Notes: generated from the sequence alone by a model not told the origin. Shown: positions 25,615 through 34,364, counted from the first letter of the stretch. The stretch: 64,000 nucleotides of DNA from Leptotrichia sp. oral taxon 212 (GCF_001274535.1 NZ_CP012410.1:2081126-2145125), one strand, 5' to 3'. Translations and numbers: made by a program.

Positions 25615-26900
25615 TTAATAAGTTTTTGCTGTTAAATATCCAAATCCTGTTTCATTTGTTGCACCTGTGATTGCCTGAATTTCAACTTCGATTGTTCCAT
25701 TTTCCTTCAATGAATCGTGGTTTCCTCCTGCAATTACATTAACTACATCAATATGCCCAATTACTTTATCTAATTTAGGTAATGTAATTAATTGGTTTGC
25801 ATTTCCTCCTGTTACAACTGCATCAGCTTTAGGATCTGCATCAGCCAAGCTTTGGCTTGCTCCGTTTTGTCCTGCATATTCATCAGTAACAATAACAGTT
25901 TTAACACCTTCTGTTTCGATTTTTTACAGTTCATTATCAGGTCAGTATCCGGATTTCCAAATCCTTCCTGAGAAACGATAGCTGCATCAAGTCCTAAATA
26001 CTTAGTAAATTTAGCTGTCCAGTTAGATGATCTTTCTTTATCAGCTAGATATACGTTTTCATTTGTTATGATAACACCAAGGAAGTTTATTTCTTTTCCG
26101 TGTTTTTCATAAAGTTCTTCTATTACACCATTATTTAAGTGTACGTAAGTAGGATTTTTATCACATGCAGACACACAGTTTCCACTTACGATTGCTCCAT
26201 CCATTATTTCTGTTGGATAAAGAATTGTAGGAACTATTTGTTTCGCATCTACTCCGTATACATAAGTATCGTGTAACAGTCCTTGAGTCTGTAGCATATA
26301 TACATATCCTACTTTTGGTAAATTTGGATATTCTGCTATCTGTTCAAGTAATGGTTTTGTTTCATATACTTTTGTTTCTTCAGGCTGTAAGTTTCTTGCA
26401 AGTTCTCCTAAATATTTAGCAGCTTTGAATCCAATGAAACGTACCGCTTTTTCATGTTCATGCTGTTTAATTCCTTCAGCAGGTTCAGCAATGATTACTA
26501 AGTTATTCAGTTTTGAGAAAGGTGTATACTCAGCACCTGGTCCAGTCATATCAATGATACCTTCCTGAAATCCAACTATTTTTCCTGTAGTTACTACAGC
26601 CATACCTTTTAAAGCTATAGTTTTCCCTTCTCCTACAGTATCAACTTTAGATAGTACTCCTGGGAAAATTCCTCCTCTCCCTTCTACCTTAACACGAGGT
26701 TCTATTACATCTTTTACTGGTGTAATACGAACACTTTCGCCCGGCTTTGCTATGTCAAATTCTACTGATACTATTGCTTCATCATCCCAAATTGCCTTTC
26801 TTAATTCATCTTTGTTAACATATAACACATTATTTTCAATCTTAGACTCTGAAGCAAACTGAATGTCCTTTATGTATATCTTGCCTAACTCAAGACGCAT
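25615..26900 (-). CDS. grdE: Glycine reductase protein B proprotein GrdE (frameshift in sequence)
   Basis: The N-terminal 342 or so residues run from ATG 26900 (GGAGG, 7 nt) to LIMNCKK. One extra A in the A6 run at 25921-25926 (minus) restores KIETEGVKTVIVTDEYAGQN and the rest to 25615, giving 428 residues, the normal GrdE length. The proprotein cleavage site GNCVSACDK is intact, with Asn241-Cys242, the position where GrdE is split and Cys becomes a carbonyl group that binds glycine. All else is intact, so a homopolymer sequencing error is likelier than loss of the gene; a real lesion is not excluded. Confidence 0.9.
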
Positions 26901-26919
26901 AACGACTCCTCCTTTACTA

Positions 26920-27237
26920 TTAAATATATTTTTTGATTAATGCCTCTACATTTTCTATAGTCGCATCATCTTTTGTTACTTCATCAATTTTTTCACCATC
27001 TTTATAGACAGCTAATGTAGGTAATCCTAAAACTCTTTGTTTGATAGCCAGACGTCTTGCTGATGTAGTATCCAGTGCTGCAAATTTCATTTTACCATCA
27101 TATTTTTCAGCAAGCTTATGAACTTCAGGCATTAAAGCCTTACATGGTTCACATCCTTGGCTCCAAAAATCCACAAATACATATCCTTCAGCTTGCAATA
27201 CTTCGGCTTCAAAGTTGTCTTTGTTTAATTCTAACAT
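26920..27237 (-). CDS. trxA: Thioredoxin of the glycine reductase system (CEPC active site)
   Basis: 105 residues from ATG 27237 (AAAGGTG, 8 nt). Thioredoxin fold with [18 protein letters not shown]; the active site is Cys29-Glu-Pro-Cys32 instead of the usual WCGPC, and Trp is replaced by Gly. Non-canonical G-C-x-P-C thioredoxins are known from glycine-reductase operons of amino-acid-fermenting clostridia. The cis-Pro loop is GLPTLAVY. It should carry electrons from TrxB to GrdA. It lies 20 nt before grdE. Confidence 0.93.
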   Translation of the reverse strand: MLELNKDNFEAEVLQAEGYVFVDFWSQGCEPCKALMPEVHKLAEKYDGKMKFAALDTTSARRLAIKQRVLGLPTLAVYKDGEKIDEVTKDDATIENVEALIKKYI

Positions 27238-27312
27238 TCTCATCACACCTTTCTATTTTCTTTTTTTAAATAATATATATAAATTATTATTTAATGAATT
27301 TAGTTATAGTTT

Positions 27313-28476
27313 TTACAAATTACTATTTAAATAATCTAGTGCAAATTGCACAAACAACGCAGCTCCATATTTAAAATAATCTTCATCCAGCTTGAACTTT
27401 TCATGATGAGGGAAATATATACTTCCTTTTTCCTCATTTTTATATCCTACGAAAGCATACACACCTTTTGCGTGTTGAAAATAATATGACATATCTTCTG
27501 ATGCCATTGGTCTTTGTGTAGGTATGTTACAACCTTTTCCAAGTATCTTTTCAGCAGATTTATTTGCAAGTTCTACCATATCCTTGTCATTGCATAGACT
27601 TAAAGTGCTTTCTTCAATTTCTACTTCTGCTGTTATTTCATACGCATCTGCAATAGCTTTTGCATGTCTTTTAATTCCTTCATGAACAGCTTTTCTTGCA
27701 TCAGGATTAAAATATCTCATTGACATTTCAACTTCAGCATACTTTGAAATAATATTTGCTTTAGTTCCACCAGTGAACTTTCCTACAGAAACTACCACAG
27801 CTTCCTGAGGGTTTATATTTTTTGTTATCACTGACTGAATGTCTGTTACAAAGAGACACGCAGGATGTATTGTATCTTTTGCAAGATGTGGTGCTGAACC
27901 ATGTCCAGATACACCTTCGAACTTGACGTATATTGTGTCACATCCTGAAAGTCTATAGCCTGGTTCAATATTTACAGTTCCTGTAGGTTGAGGCATACCA
28001 TGCATTCCAAAGCATGCATTTACACCTTCCATTCCTCCTGCAGCAATTATTTTTTTTGCTCCTGCAAATATTTCTTCACCTTCCTGAAAAAAGAATCTTA
28101 TCTCACCATTTATTTCGTCTCTCATTTCAGAAAGTACATTTGCTGCTCCAAGCAACATTGCTGTATGTGCATCATGACCGCATGCATGCATAACTCCATG
28201 ATTTTTTGATTTAAATTCAACATCAGACTGCTCAATAATGGGTAATGCGTCGAAATCCGCTCTCAAAGCTATTGTTTTTCCAGGTTTTCCACCCTTTAAA
28301 ACTGCAATGATACTTGTACCATCTCGTATTTCCTTTATTTCAAAATTAAGCTTTTTAAGTTCTTCAAGAACTAATTTTTTTGTATTGAACTCCTGACAGC
28401 TTAATTCAGGATTTTCATGTAATCTACGTCTTAAACTAATTATATAATCTTCGTATTTTTTTACTTTATCTAACAT
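27313..28476 (-). CDS. M20D amidohydrolase (hippurate hydrolase/N-acyl amino acid deacylase type)
   Basis: 387 residues, peptidase family M20D. Motifs: RADFDALPI, HACGHDAHTAMLLGAA (metal Cys/His/Asp, about 95-110), QEGEEIFAGAKKII (Glu pair), and the late RPMASEDMSYYFQ. The family removes acyl groups from amino acids, for example hippurate (benzoylglycine), N-acetyl amino acids or IAA conjugates. Placed between an MFS carrier and trxA inside the glycine reductase operon, an N-acylglycine substrate is a good guess, but the sequence alone cannot prove it. Confidence 0.88.
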   Translation of the reverse strand: MLDKVKKYEDYIISLRRRLHENPELSCQEFNTKKLVLEELKKLNFEIKEIRDGTSIIAVLKGGKPGKTIALRADFDALPIIEQSDVEFKSKNHGVMHACGHDAHTAMLLGAANVLSEMRDEINGEIRFFFQEGEEIFAGAKKIIAAGGMEGVNACFGMHGMPQPTGTVNIEPGYRLSGCDTIYVKFEGVSGHGSAPHLAKDTIHPACLFVTDIQSVITKNINPQEAVVVSVGKFTGGTKANIISKYAEVEMSMRYFNPDARKAVHEGIKRHAKAIADAYEITAEVEIEESTLSLCNDKDMVELANKSAEKILGKGCNIPTQRPMASEDMSYYFQHAKGVYAFVGYKNEEKGSIYFPHHEKFKLDEDYFKYGAALFVQFALDYLNSNL

Positions 28477-28490
28477 TCAGGTGTACCTCC

Positions 28491-29786
28491 TTATTTACTT
28501 TCTTCATATACATTACTTGCATGCGTTTCTGTAGTAAAGAAAGAGAAAATAGCACTTACTGCCACTAAAACTATAAGTATCAGGTAAGCTTTTTTATATC
28601 CTACCTCAGGAATATTTTTGTTTGCATCAAGTATATTTCCCATTACAACAGGTACTATTGCTGCTCCTAAAAAACCTATACAGTTTACTATTCCTGTTGC
28701 TATTCCAGAAAGTCTCCTGTCATTAACTTCATTTCCAACTGTCCAGCAAAGTGTAAATGCTGTCATTACAAATCCAAATACAAATAAATATATTGTCAAT
28801 AAGCTTAAAGGTAATTTAACATATATAAGTATTACCCAAAGCACTAATGTGGCAACAGATGAAGCTATTAGTATGGATTTTCTATTTTTAAATTTATCTG
28901 ATAAATATCCTATAACAAGTCCACTTATTGCTGATCCAACAACAGCGGATATAATATAATTCGCCGCTTCTATTTTTGTAATTGAATAGATTTCCATTAG
29001 GAAAGATACTCCGAATGTTCCTAAAAACACTGTATATCCTGTATATAAACCAATATATACTAGTGATATAGTCCATGTTCTCGGATTTGATAATACAGAT
29101 TTAAGAGCTTGTGCTACATTTAAATTTACTGCTACACGAGGTCTGTTTTCAATTTCATCCATTCCTGGCAGTCCAATATCTGTAGGGTCATCTTTTACAA
29201 ATAGGAGTGTAAGTACAGCAAAGAAGATCATGATTATTCCCATATATACAAAAGTATTTCTCCAACCAAAATTACTTACTGCTATAACTAATGGTGTTTG
29301 TGCTATTATAGCACCTAGATTTGCCGCAAGTCCTGCAAAACCAATCATAAGTGCAAAGTTTCTTGAATAAAACCAACGTGATTGTATTTTTATCAAACAT
29401 ACAAATACTACTGATACTCCAATACCTACTAAAAACCTTGAAATATAAGCCACTCCTAAACCTGGAGCAAGCCCAAAGCATATAGATCCAACTGCAGCTA
29501 TTATTGAAAATATAAATACTGTCTTTTTAGGTCCTATTTTATCTGCAAGTATTCCCGAAGGTATCTGCATTACGAAATACGCGTAAAAATACATTGCTCC
29601 AATATTTGCAAACTGTGCAGCACCTATATTAAAGGCTTTCTGCAAATCACTTTTAACAACTCCTGCACTCATTCTATGAAAAGTTACAAATACATAAGTT
29701 ATTGCAAGTATAAGCCATACAACCCATCTATATCTTTCTACTTTTTTTATCTGTTCACTTTTAACCGCTCTATTGTCTGTCGCCAT
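28491..29786 (-). CDS. MFS transporter
   Basis: 431 residues with about twelve helices. The loop 2-3 motif is GILADKIGPKKTVF, RFLVGIGVSVVFV is in helix 4, and YLSDKFKNRKS is in the repeat. The layout resembles the anion:cation symporter/GlpT-like part of the MFS, which takes organic anions. It is co-transcribed with trxB (17-nt gap) and the M20D amidohydrolase (14-nt gap). Together with that hydrolase it may import an acylated glycine or similar organic acid (inference). Confidence 0.85.
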   Translation of the reverse strand: MATDNRAVKSEQIKKVERYRWVVWLILAITYVFVTFHRMSAGVVKSDLQKAFNIGAAQFANIGAMYFYAYFVMQIPSGILADKIGPKKTVFIFSIIAAVGSICFGLAPGLGVAYISRFLVGIGVSVVFVCLIKIQSRWFYSRNFALMIGFAGLAANLGAIIAQTPLVIAVSNFGWRNTFVYMGIIMIFFAVLTLLFVKDDPTDIGLPGMDEIENRPRVAVNLNVAQALKSVLSNPRTWTISLVYIGLYTGYTVFLGTFGVSFLMEIYSITKIEAANYIISAVVGSAISGLVIGYLSDKFKNRKSILIASSVATLVLWVILIYVKLPLSLLTIYLFVFGFVMTAFTLCWTVGNEVNDRRLSGIATGIVNCIGFLGAAIVPVVMGNILDANKNIPEVGYKKAYLILIVLVAVSAIFSFFTTETHASNVYEESK

Positions 29787-29803
29787 CTCATCTCCTTTTT
29801 AAA

Positions 29804-30748
29804 TTATTCAAATTCCTTACTTATGTATTTTTCAGCCATAATTGCTGCTACTGCACCGTCTGCTGCAGCCGTAACAACTTGACGAACTTCCTTAACTCTG
29901 CAGTCTCCTGCTACGAATACACCAGGGACATTTGTTTCAGTACTTTCTCCTGCTACAATGTATCCATACTGATCTATATCAACTTTCCCTTTAAACAGTT
30001 CTGTTTGAGGTTGATATCCTATGAATACAAATAATCCCATTGTTCCATCTTCTTCATCCGCTTCAACTTCATATACTTCATCTGTATCAAGATTTTTAAA
30101 CACTATTGATTCAAGTATTCCGTCACCCTTTACTTCTTGAACTACAGTTCTTATTCTGATGTCAAGGTTAGGAACAGCTTTAGCCTTTTCAAGAGTAATA
30201 TTTTCACATTGGAAATGATCCAACATATGAACAATGTGAACCTGTCTTGCAAATTTAGTAAGGTAGATAGCTTCCTCCACTGCACTGTTTCCTCCACCTA
30301 CTACATATACTTCCAAATCTTTAAAGAAATCTGCATCACATGTTGCACAGTATGAAATTCCTTTTCCAGAAAGTTCTCTAATTCCTGGAGCATCCAATTT
30401 TCTTGGAGTAGCTCCTGTAGCAATAACTACAGCTTTTGCAGTGTATTCTGCTCCTTTACATTTTATGATTTTTTCTTTTCCTGTAAAATCTACATCCACT
30501 ACTTCTTCTTTTCTTATTTCTGCTCCAAAATTCTTTGCCTGTTCCAACATCCTGTGAGTTAATTTAGGACCTGTTGGATCTTCAATTGACCCCGGATAGT
30601 TTTCTATCAAATGGGTAATCGCTGCCTGTCCTCCATTCTGGCCTTTTTCAAGAACTAATGTTTTCATTCTTCCTCTTGCTGCATATAGTGCTGCTGCCAG
30701 TCCGCCTGGTCCTGACCCTATAATTATCAAGTCAAAATGCTCTGCCAT
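29804..30748 (-). CDS. trxB: Thioredoxin reductase
   Basis: 314 residues. FAD-binding GSGPGGLAAALYAARG near the N-terminus, redox-active CATC at about 137-140 (YCATCDADFF), NADPH-binding GGGNSAVEEA, and the final FAD motif GVFVAGDCR. It transfers electrons from NAD(P)H to the TrxA encoded downstream, which reduces GrdA. A GGAGG site precedes ATG 30748. This is a usual companion in glycine reductase operons. Confidence 0.95.
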   Translation of the reverse strand: MAEHFDLIIIGSGPGGLAAALYAARGRMKTLVLEKGQNGGQAAITHLIENYPGSIEDPTGPKLTHRMLEQAKNFGAEIRKEEVVDVDFTGKEKIIKCKGAEYTAKAVVIATGATPRKLDAPGIRELSGKGISYCATCDADFFKDLEVYVVGGGNSAVEEAIYLTKFARQVHIVHMLDHFQCENITLEKAKAVPNLDIRIRTVVQEVKGDGILESIVFKNLDTDEVYEVEADEEDGTMGLFVFIGYQPQTELFKGKVDIDQYGYIVAGESTETNVPGVFVAGDCRVKEVRQVVTAAADGAVAAIMAEKYISKEFE

Positions 30749-30775
30749 AATATTATCCTCCTTATTTTTAATATA

Positions 30776-31147
30776 CTATTTTATAATTCTTTCTATAGCA
30801 TTTGTTATCAGGTCATGATCTATAACACTGAAATCTTCTTTTACTCTGTCTATCCACAACGGTGTTTTTTTGTTTCCTTTAAATTTTTCAAAAGTTTCTA
30901 TTGCAGATGCCAGTAATATGACTGAATCAGTATCAGTTGAATCATCTTTGACCAGAACTACAGACCTATATATAGTTTCATTAGGTTTTACACTTCCATA
31001 AAGAGGATGTGTAAGAAGCCTGTAATTTTCATGCACGTAATCACGTGCTATTTTTAATATCCCTAAATAATCCGTTTCCCTGTAATCCACTTCTATATTC
31101 TTCTTATTATAGTTTAGAAACGCAGGATTATTAGTTAATAATTTCAC
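30776..31147 (-). CDS. grdX: GrdX family protein
   Basis: About 123 residues starting MKLLTNNPAFLNYNKKNIEV from GTG 31147 (GGGGGAG, 6-7 nt spacing); a TTG at 31162 would add five residues. GrdX is a small protein found at the head of glycine reductase operons; its role is unknown. The sequence has VDYRETDYLGILKIARDYV and LTHPLYGSVKPNET, typical of the family. It is the first gene after the glycine riboswitch. Confidence 0.88.
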   Translation of the reverse strand: MKLLTNNPAFLNYNKKNIEVDYRETDYLGILKIARDYVHENYRLLTHPLYGSVKPNETIYRSVVLVKDDSTDTDSVILLASAIETFEKFKGNKKTPLWIDRVKEDFSVIDHDLITNAIERIIK

Positions 31148-31194
31148 TTCGCTCTCCCCCAATTCTAATAAAAATGCATTAAGTTATACAAACT

Positions 31195-31220
31195 AAAAAG
31201 AAAATGCCCACAGCATTTCC
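31195..31220 (-). terminator. Expression-platform terminator of the glycine riboswitch
   Basis: On the minus strand AAATGC-TGTGG-GCATTT forms a 6-bp stem followed by TCTTTTT, between the aptamer and grdX. The overlapping pair ACAG/CTGT could compete with it. The position suits a transcription-control switch in which glycine binding prevents termination, as in known gcvT-type ON switches. Confidence 0.6.
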
Positions 31221-31246
31221 CTGTCATATTTTTCAGAGTTTGTCCA

Positions 31247-31334
31247 AGTATAGTCCTTTTACCTGAGAATTTCATCAATAATTGCAAATTATCAACTTGT
31301 ACCTTCGGTGCTCTCTGAGAGTCTCTCCTATACT
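31247..31334 (-). promoter_or_regulatory. Glycine riboswitch, single aptamer
   Basis: The minus strand carries the conserved glycine aptamer core: GGAGAGACTCTC, then GCACCGAAGG about 15 nt on, and TCTCAGGTAAAAGGAC on the 3' side. The closing helix P1 is exact: AGTATAG (31334-31328) with CTATACT (31253-31247). Only one aptamer is visible, whereas many glycine riboswitches are tandem. Downstream is a terminator hairpin and then grdX, so it controls the glycine reductase operon in cis. Confidence 0.93.
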
Positions 31335-31382
31335 CTTCATCCATATTTCAGTTATCATTGTAATATTTTGCCATCTAAAATG

Positions 31383-31411
31383 ATTATACCTCATATTTAC
31401 AACTTAGTCAA
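31383..31411 (-). promoter_or_regulatory. Promoter of the glycine reductase operon
   Basis: TTGACT (31411-31406), a 17-nt spacer and TATAAT (31388-31383) on the minus strand are near-consensus. Transcription would start near 31376 and produce a leader of about 230 nt containing the riboswitch. Confidence 0.8.
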
Positions 31412-31488
31412 GTTTTCTATACATATTTTAAAATACTTTAAAAGAGAGAGTTTATATCATACAGGGTTTTCATATTGATTTTTAAATT

Positions 31489-31992
31489 TTATTTTTCATA
31501 AATACTGTTATAGTCATATAAAAACGTCTTATAATCAAAATAATATAATAATTTTTCATAATCCTTATTACTGAAAAACTGATCAACTGTTTCCATAAAA
31601 CTAAAATTTATTCCCTGTTTTGCACGTGTACGCGACTTTGGATTATGAAAAAATACTTCAGCTTCATTTTTATCAGAGTCATATTTGAAAAAGTAAAATG
31701 GCCCTCCATAAATTATTTTTTCATTAAAATTTACTTCTTCAATTCCTGAAATAAAATCATTATGTTGGATTATAAGATTTTTTAAAACTTTTTCCTCTGT
31801 CTTGTTTCCTTTTTCATTAATTAAAGATATCCTACATAATCCCGCCTTAAATTTATAGGAAAGGTACTCAGAACTCTCATTTTCCTTTATATTTTCAATT
31901 TTTAGACAGTAGACAGATCCTCCTTCTGCAAGAAAAGAGGAAAATCCTATTATACTAAAAAATATAATTCCTAATACAAGTATTTTTCTCAT
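31489..31992 (-). CDS. Exported protein of unknown function
   Basis: 167 residues with a signal peptide (MRKILVLGIIFFSIIGFSSF, cleavage near LAEG). The mature part has no domain I recognise; it contains ISGIEEVNFNEKIIYGGPFY and an aromatic C-terminus (FDYKTFLYDYNSIY). AAGGAG lies upstream of the start. It stands alone upstream of the glycine reductase promoter and is probably unrelated to it. Confidence 0.6.
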   Translation of the reverse strand: MRKILVLGIIFFSIIGFSSFLAEGGSVYCLKIENIKENESSEYLSYKFKAGLCRISLINEKGNKTEEKVLKNLIIQHNDFISGIEEVNFNEKIIYGGPFYFFKYDSDKNEAEVFFHNPKSRTRAKQGINFSFMETVDQFFSNKDYEKLLYYFDYKTFLYDYNSIYEK

Positions 31993-32257
31993 TTAAAGTA
32001 TGACTCCTTTATTTTTTATAATTTTATTATACTAGAAAAAAATTAAAATATCCAGTCTAATTTATTATTATTTTTATAAAATCCATTATACAAAAAAGCC
32101 GACGCTGTGGATACGCCGACTTATTTGCTTTTTGGAGAGAAAATCAACTCGTGAAAATTGATTTATTTTAGTTATATATAATATAGCTAAAATCACATTT
32201 TATTGTGTTTCCCGTCTTTAAACAGACTTATTTATAAACAAATATCTTACACTCAAT

Positions 32258-32659
32258 TTAATAAATATTAATTTCATCTTTCTCGTACTTTTCAATGCTT
32301 AAACCTTCATTTTTAAATTTTAAATATCTTTTAGTTTGTTTCAACGGATCATATCCCAAAAGAATTCCAAGTATAAAATCTTCTTCCGGCGTATATTTAT
32401 TAAGAGCCTTGTTTTTAAACTTCTTAATTGTTTCCACACATTCCTTTTCACCGAAAAACAAATTAATTTTACCACAACTCAATTCCTGAATATGAAATGG
32501 CACATCATTTCTTCTTAGTTTTCTTATCATAGCATCTACAACTTCAATGGGTGCAGTATGCAAAACTAAATGCCTCAAACCTTTGTCAAGTTCATATAAG
32601 TGATGTGCAAAAAGTTCATAATTGTACTTTATAAAACTTTTTTTAACTCCGTCGTCCAT
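32258..32659 (-). CDS. DUF2023 family protein, flavodoxin partner
   Basis: 133 residues. HLYELDKGLRHLVLHT, IQELSCGKINLFFGEKECV and EDFILGILLGYDPLKQ are features of DUF2023, small proteins repeatedly found beside flavodoxin genes. The start lies 31 nt inside the flavodoxin reading frame, with AAAGGATAG as ribosome site, so the two are tightly coupled. The function is not established; a flavodoxin accessory role is inferred. Confidence 0.75.
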   Translation of the reverse strand: MDDGVKKSFIKYNYELFAHHLYELDKGLRHLVLHTAPIEVVDAMIRKLRRNDVPFHIQELSCGKINLFFGEKECVETIKKFKNKALNKYTPEEDFILGILLGYDPLKQTKRYLKFKNEGLSIEKYEKDEINIY

Positions 32660-33123
32660 GCTTCTATCCTTTCATCAGTCAAATCTGATTGATTAACTTC
32701 ATCAATAGCTAATCCTAAGAATTGTGAATCTACTAATGCTTTGGATTCATTAAAATCATAACCATCTGTACTTGTATGTCCTACAACTGTTGCACCTGTT
32801 TTTTCAATTTCATCATTAAGTATTCCAATACCATCCACAAATGTATCAGCAAAACTTGATTGATCTCCTGATCCAAAGTATGCTACTTTCTTTCCATTTA
32901 AATCAAGACTACCTAGAGCATCTACTGAATCTATCCAGTCAGCTTGCAATTCTCCAAATCCCCAAGTTGAAGTTCCTAGAATTAAAACATCATAATCACC
33001 AAGTTTGTCTTCATTCCCTGCGATGTTGTATACATCAGCATCTCCCAGCTGTTCTGCGATTTTGTTTGCAACATCTTCGCATACTCCTGTTGTCGAACCA
33101 TAAAAAATACCAATTTTTGACAT
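32629..33123 (-). CDS. fldA: Flavodoxin
   Basis: 164 residues, long-chain-like flavodoxin. The FMN phosphate loop is YGSTTGVCEDVANKI (about 9-23), the isoalloxazine-contacting loop is TSTWGFGELQADW, and YFGSGDQ...FADTF follows. It is a low-potential one-electron carrier, expected under iron limitation or in anaerobic metabolism. It has a GGAGG site and its own promoter at 33164-33192, and is followed by the overlapping DUF2023 gene. Confidence 0.93.
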   Translation of the reverse strand: MSKIGIFYGSTTGVCEDVANKIAEQLGDADVYNIAGNEDKLGDYDVLILGTSTWGFGELQADWIDSVDALGSLDLNGKKVAYFGSGDQSSFADTFVDGIGILNDEIEKTGATVVGHTSTDGYDFNESKALVDSQFLGLAIDEVNQSDLTDERIEAWTTELKKVL

Positions 33124-33163
33124 GTCTCATTCCTCCAATATATAAATCTCAATTTACTAATAG

Positions 33164-33192
33164 AATATACCACATTTTATTTTGATTGTCAA
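33164..33192 (-). promoter_or_regulatory. Promoter of flavodoxin-DUF2023 unit
   Basis: The minus strand has TTGACA (33192-33187), a 17-nt spacer and TATATT (33169-33164), about 40 nt upstream of the flavodoxin ATG. The -35 is consensus and the spacing ideal. Confidence 0.7.
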
Positions 33193-33308
33193 ATGTTTGA
33201 TATTAAAATTTTTTTATCATTTAAATTTTTACTTTTGTGATTTTCTATTTTATACAATAATAAAATATTTTCAGAATTTCTAAAGTTTTGAATTTGTTTT
33301 TATAAATT

Positions 33309-33917
33309 CTATTTTTTTGAAAGAAAAATTCTGTATCCCCCATCAATTGTAACTGTGTCACAATTCTTAAAAATCTCCATCAATTTTTTTTGGGTACTCT
33401 TGGCACCATGTTTTGTCTGTATTACACAGTAAAATTCCCCATTTTCATTTAAATGTTCATAGGCTTCCGAATAAATTTTAAATATTATATCTTTTCCTGC
33501 CCTGATTGGAGGATTTGACAATATTACATCAAATTTTTCCGTAATTTTTTCAAATGCATCTGATTTTATTATATGATAATCGTTTATACCGTATTTTTTC
33601 AAATTTTCCTCGCTCAATTCCAGTGCCCTCTCATTAACATCTGACAAAGTAATCGAAATCTCAGGATAAAATGACTTCAGTATTACAGAAACAACACCAT
33701 AACCACAACCTATATCCAGAATTTTTATTTTTTTAGCTTCTAATCCCTTATTTTTCTTTAAAAACTCATTTAGCATTAAATCTGTCCCAAAATCAACTTT
33801 TGATTTTGAAAACACACCATTATCCGTTATGAATTCAAATTTTTTATTCTGTATTGTATATTTTATCGTCTTTTTTTCAGATTTTATTTCAGGTTTTTCT
33901 GAAAAATAATGATTCAT
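33309..33917 (-). CDS. Class I SAM methyltransferase, RsmC-like
   Basis: 202 residues. SAM-binding motif I is ILDIGCGYGVVSVIL, motif II LSDVNERALELSEENL, and motif IV is LSNPPIRAGK, the N-P-P-I/F motif of 16S rRNA m2G1207 methyltransferases (RsmC) and MTS-domain proteins. At about 200 residues it corresponds to the short, single-domain form common in Gram-positives and Fusobacteria. It probably methylates rRNA guanine. Monocistronic. Confidence 0.85.
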   Translation of the reverse strand: MNHYFSEKPEIKSEKKTIKYTIQNKKFEFITDNGVFSKSKVDFGTDLMLNEFLKKNKGLEAKKIKILDIGCGYGVVSVILKSFYPEISITLSDVNERALELSEENLKKYGINDYHIIKSDAFEKITEKFDVILSNPPIRAGKDIIFKIYSEAYEHLNENGEFYCVIQTKHGAKSTQKKLMEIFKNCDTVTIDGGYRIFLSKK

Positions 33918-34017
33918 TTTTTACACACCTTCTTTTCTTAGCTTTAAAATATTAATCTATTATACATTTTATAATTTTATTTGTAAATATAGCAGTCCAC
34001 TAACTTGTTTTTCCCTC

Positions 34018-34046
34018 TTGACAATACTACTAATTAGTGATACATT
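34018..34046 (+). promoter_or_regulatory. Promoter with palindromic spacer, copZ-like gene
   Basis: TTGACA (34018-34023), a 17-nt spacer and TACATT (34041-34046). The spacer contains the palindrome ACTAATTAGT (34029-34038), well placed for a repressor operator. It does not match a CopY TACAnnTGTA site. Confidence 0.5.
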
Positions 34047-34081
34047 TGCATATATAAAAACTATTATAGGAGATGATAAAA

Positions 34082-34297
34082 ATGAAAAAAATTGTTGGAA
34101 TTGAAGGAATGAGCTGTTCTCACTGTGCTAAAAAAGTTGAAGATGCCTTTTACGAACTCCCTGAAACTGAAAATGTAAAAGTAAATCTTGATGATAAAAA
34201 TGCAGAAATTGAATTCTCTTCAGATATAGATGATAAAATCATTTCAGATTTGATAAAATCTGCCGGATATACAGTTACATGTATAAAAAATGCATAA
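34082..34297 (+). CDS. Heavy-metal-associated (HMA) domain protein, CopZ-like
   Basis: 71 residues from ATG 34082 (AGGAG, 9 nt spacing). One HMA domain with the metal-binding motif GMSCSHCAKKVEDAF and the usual beta-alpha-beta-beta-alpha-beta length. It resembles copper chaperones of the CopZ type. No copper ATPase or regulator is next to it, so it is an orphan gene; copper handling is inferred from the family. Confidence 0.88.
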   Translation: MKKIVGIEGMSCSHCAKKVEDAFYELPETENVKVNLDDKNAEIEFSSDIDDKIISDLIKSAGYTVTCIKNA

Positions 34298-34364
34298 ATT
34301 TGTATAGCTTATAATTATTTTTAAGGATGGCGTAATTCGTTGCTAATCACTTCATTGAAGAAAG

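Noticed and set aside
25915-25930. Programmed -1 frameshift in grdE
   Set aside because: No X-XXY-YYZ slippery heptamer (a T precedes the A6) and no downstream stem was evident; other GrdE genes are uninterrupted.
32092-32133. GC-rich block GCCGACGCTGTGGATACGCCGAC followed by GCTTTTT, first read as a terminator
   Set aside because: The two GCCGAC copies are direct, not inverted, repeats, so no strong stem forms; only AAAAAGC/GCTTTTT could pair across a long loop. Left unassigned.
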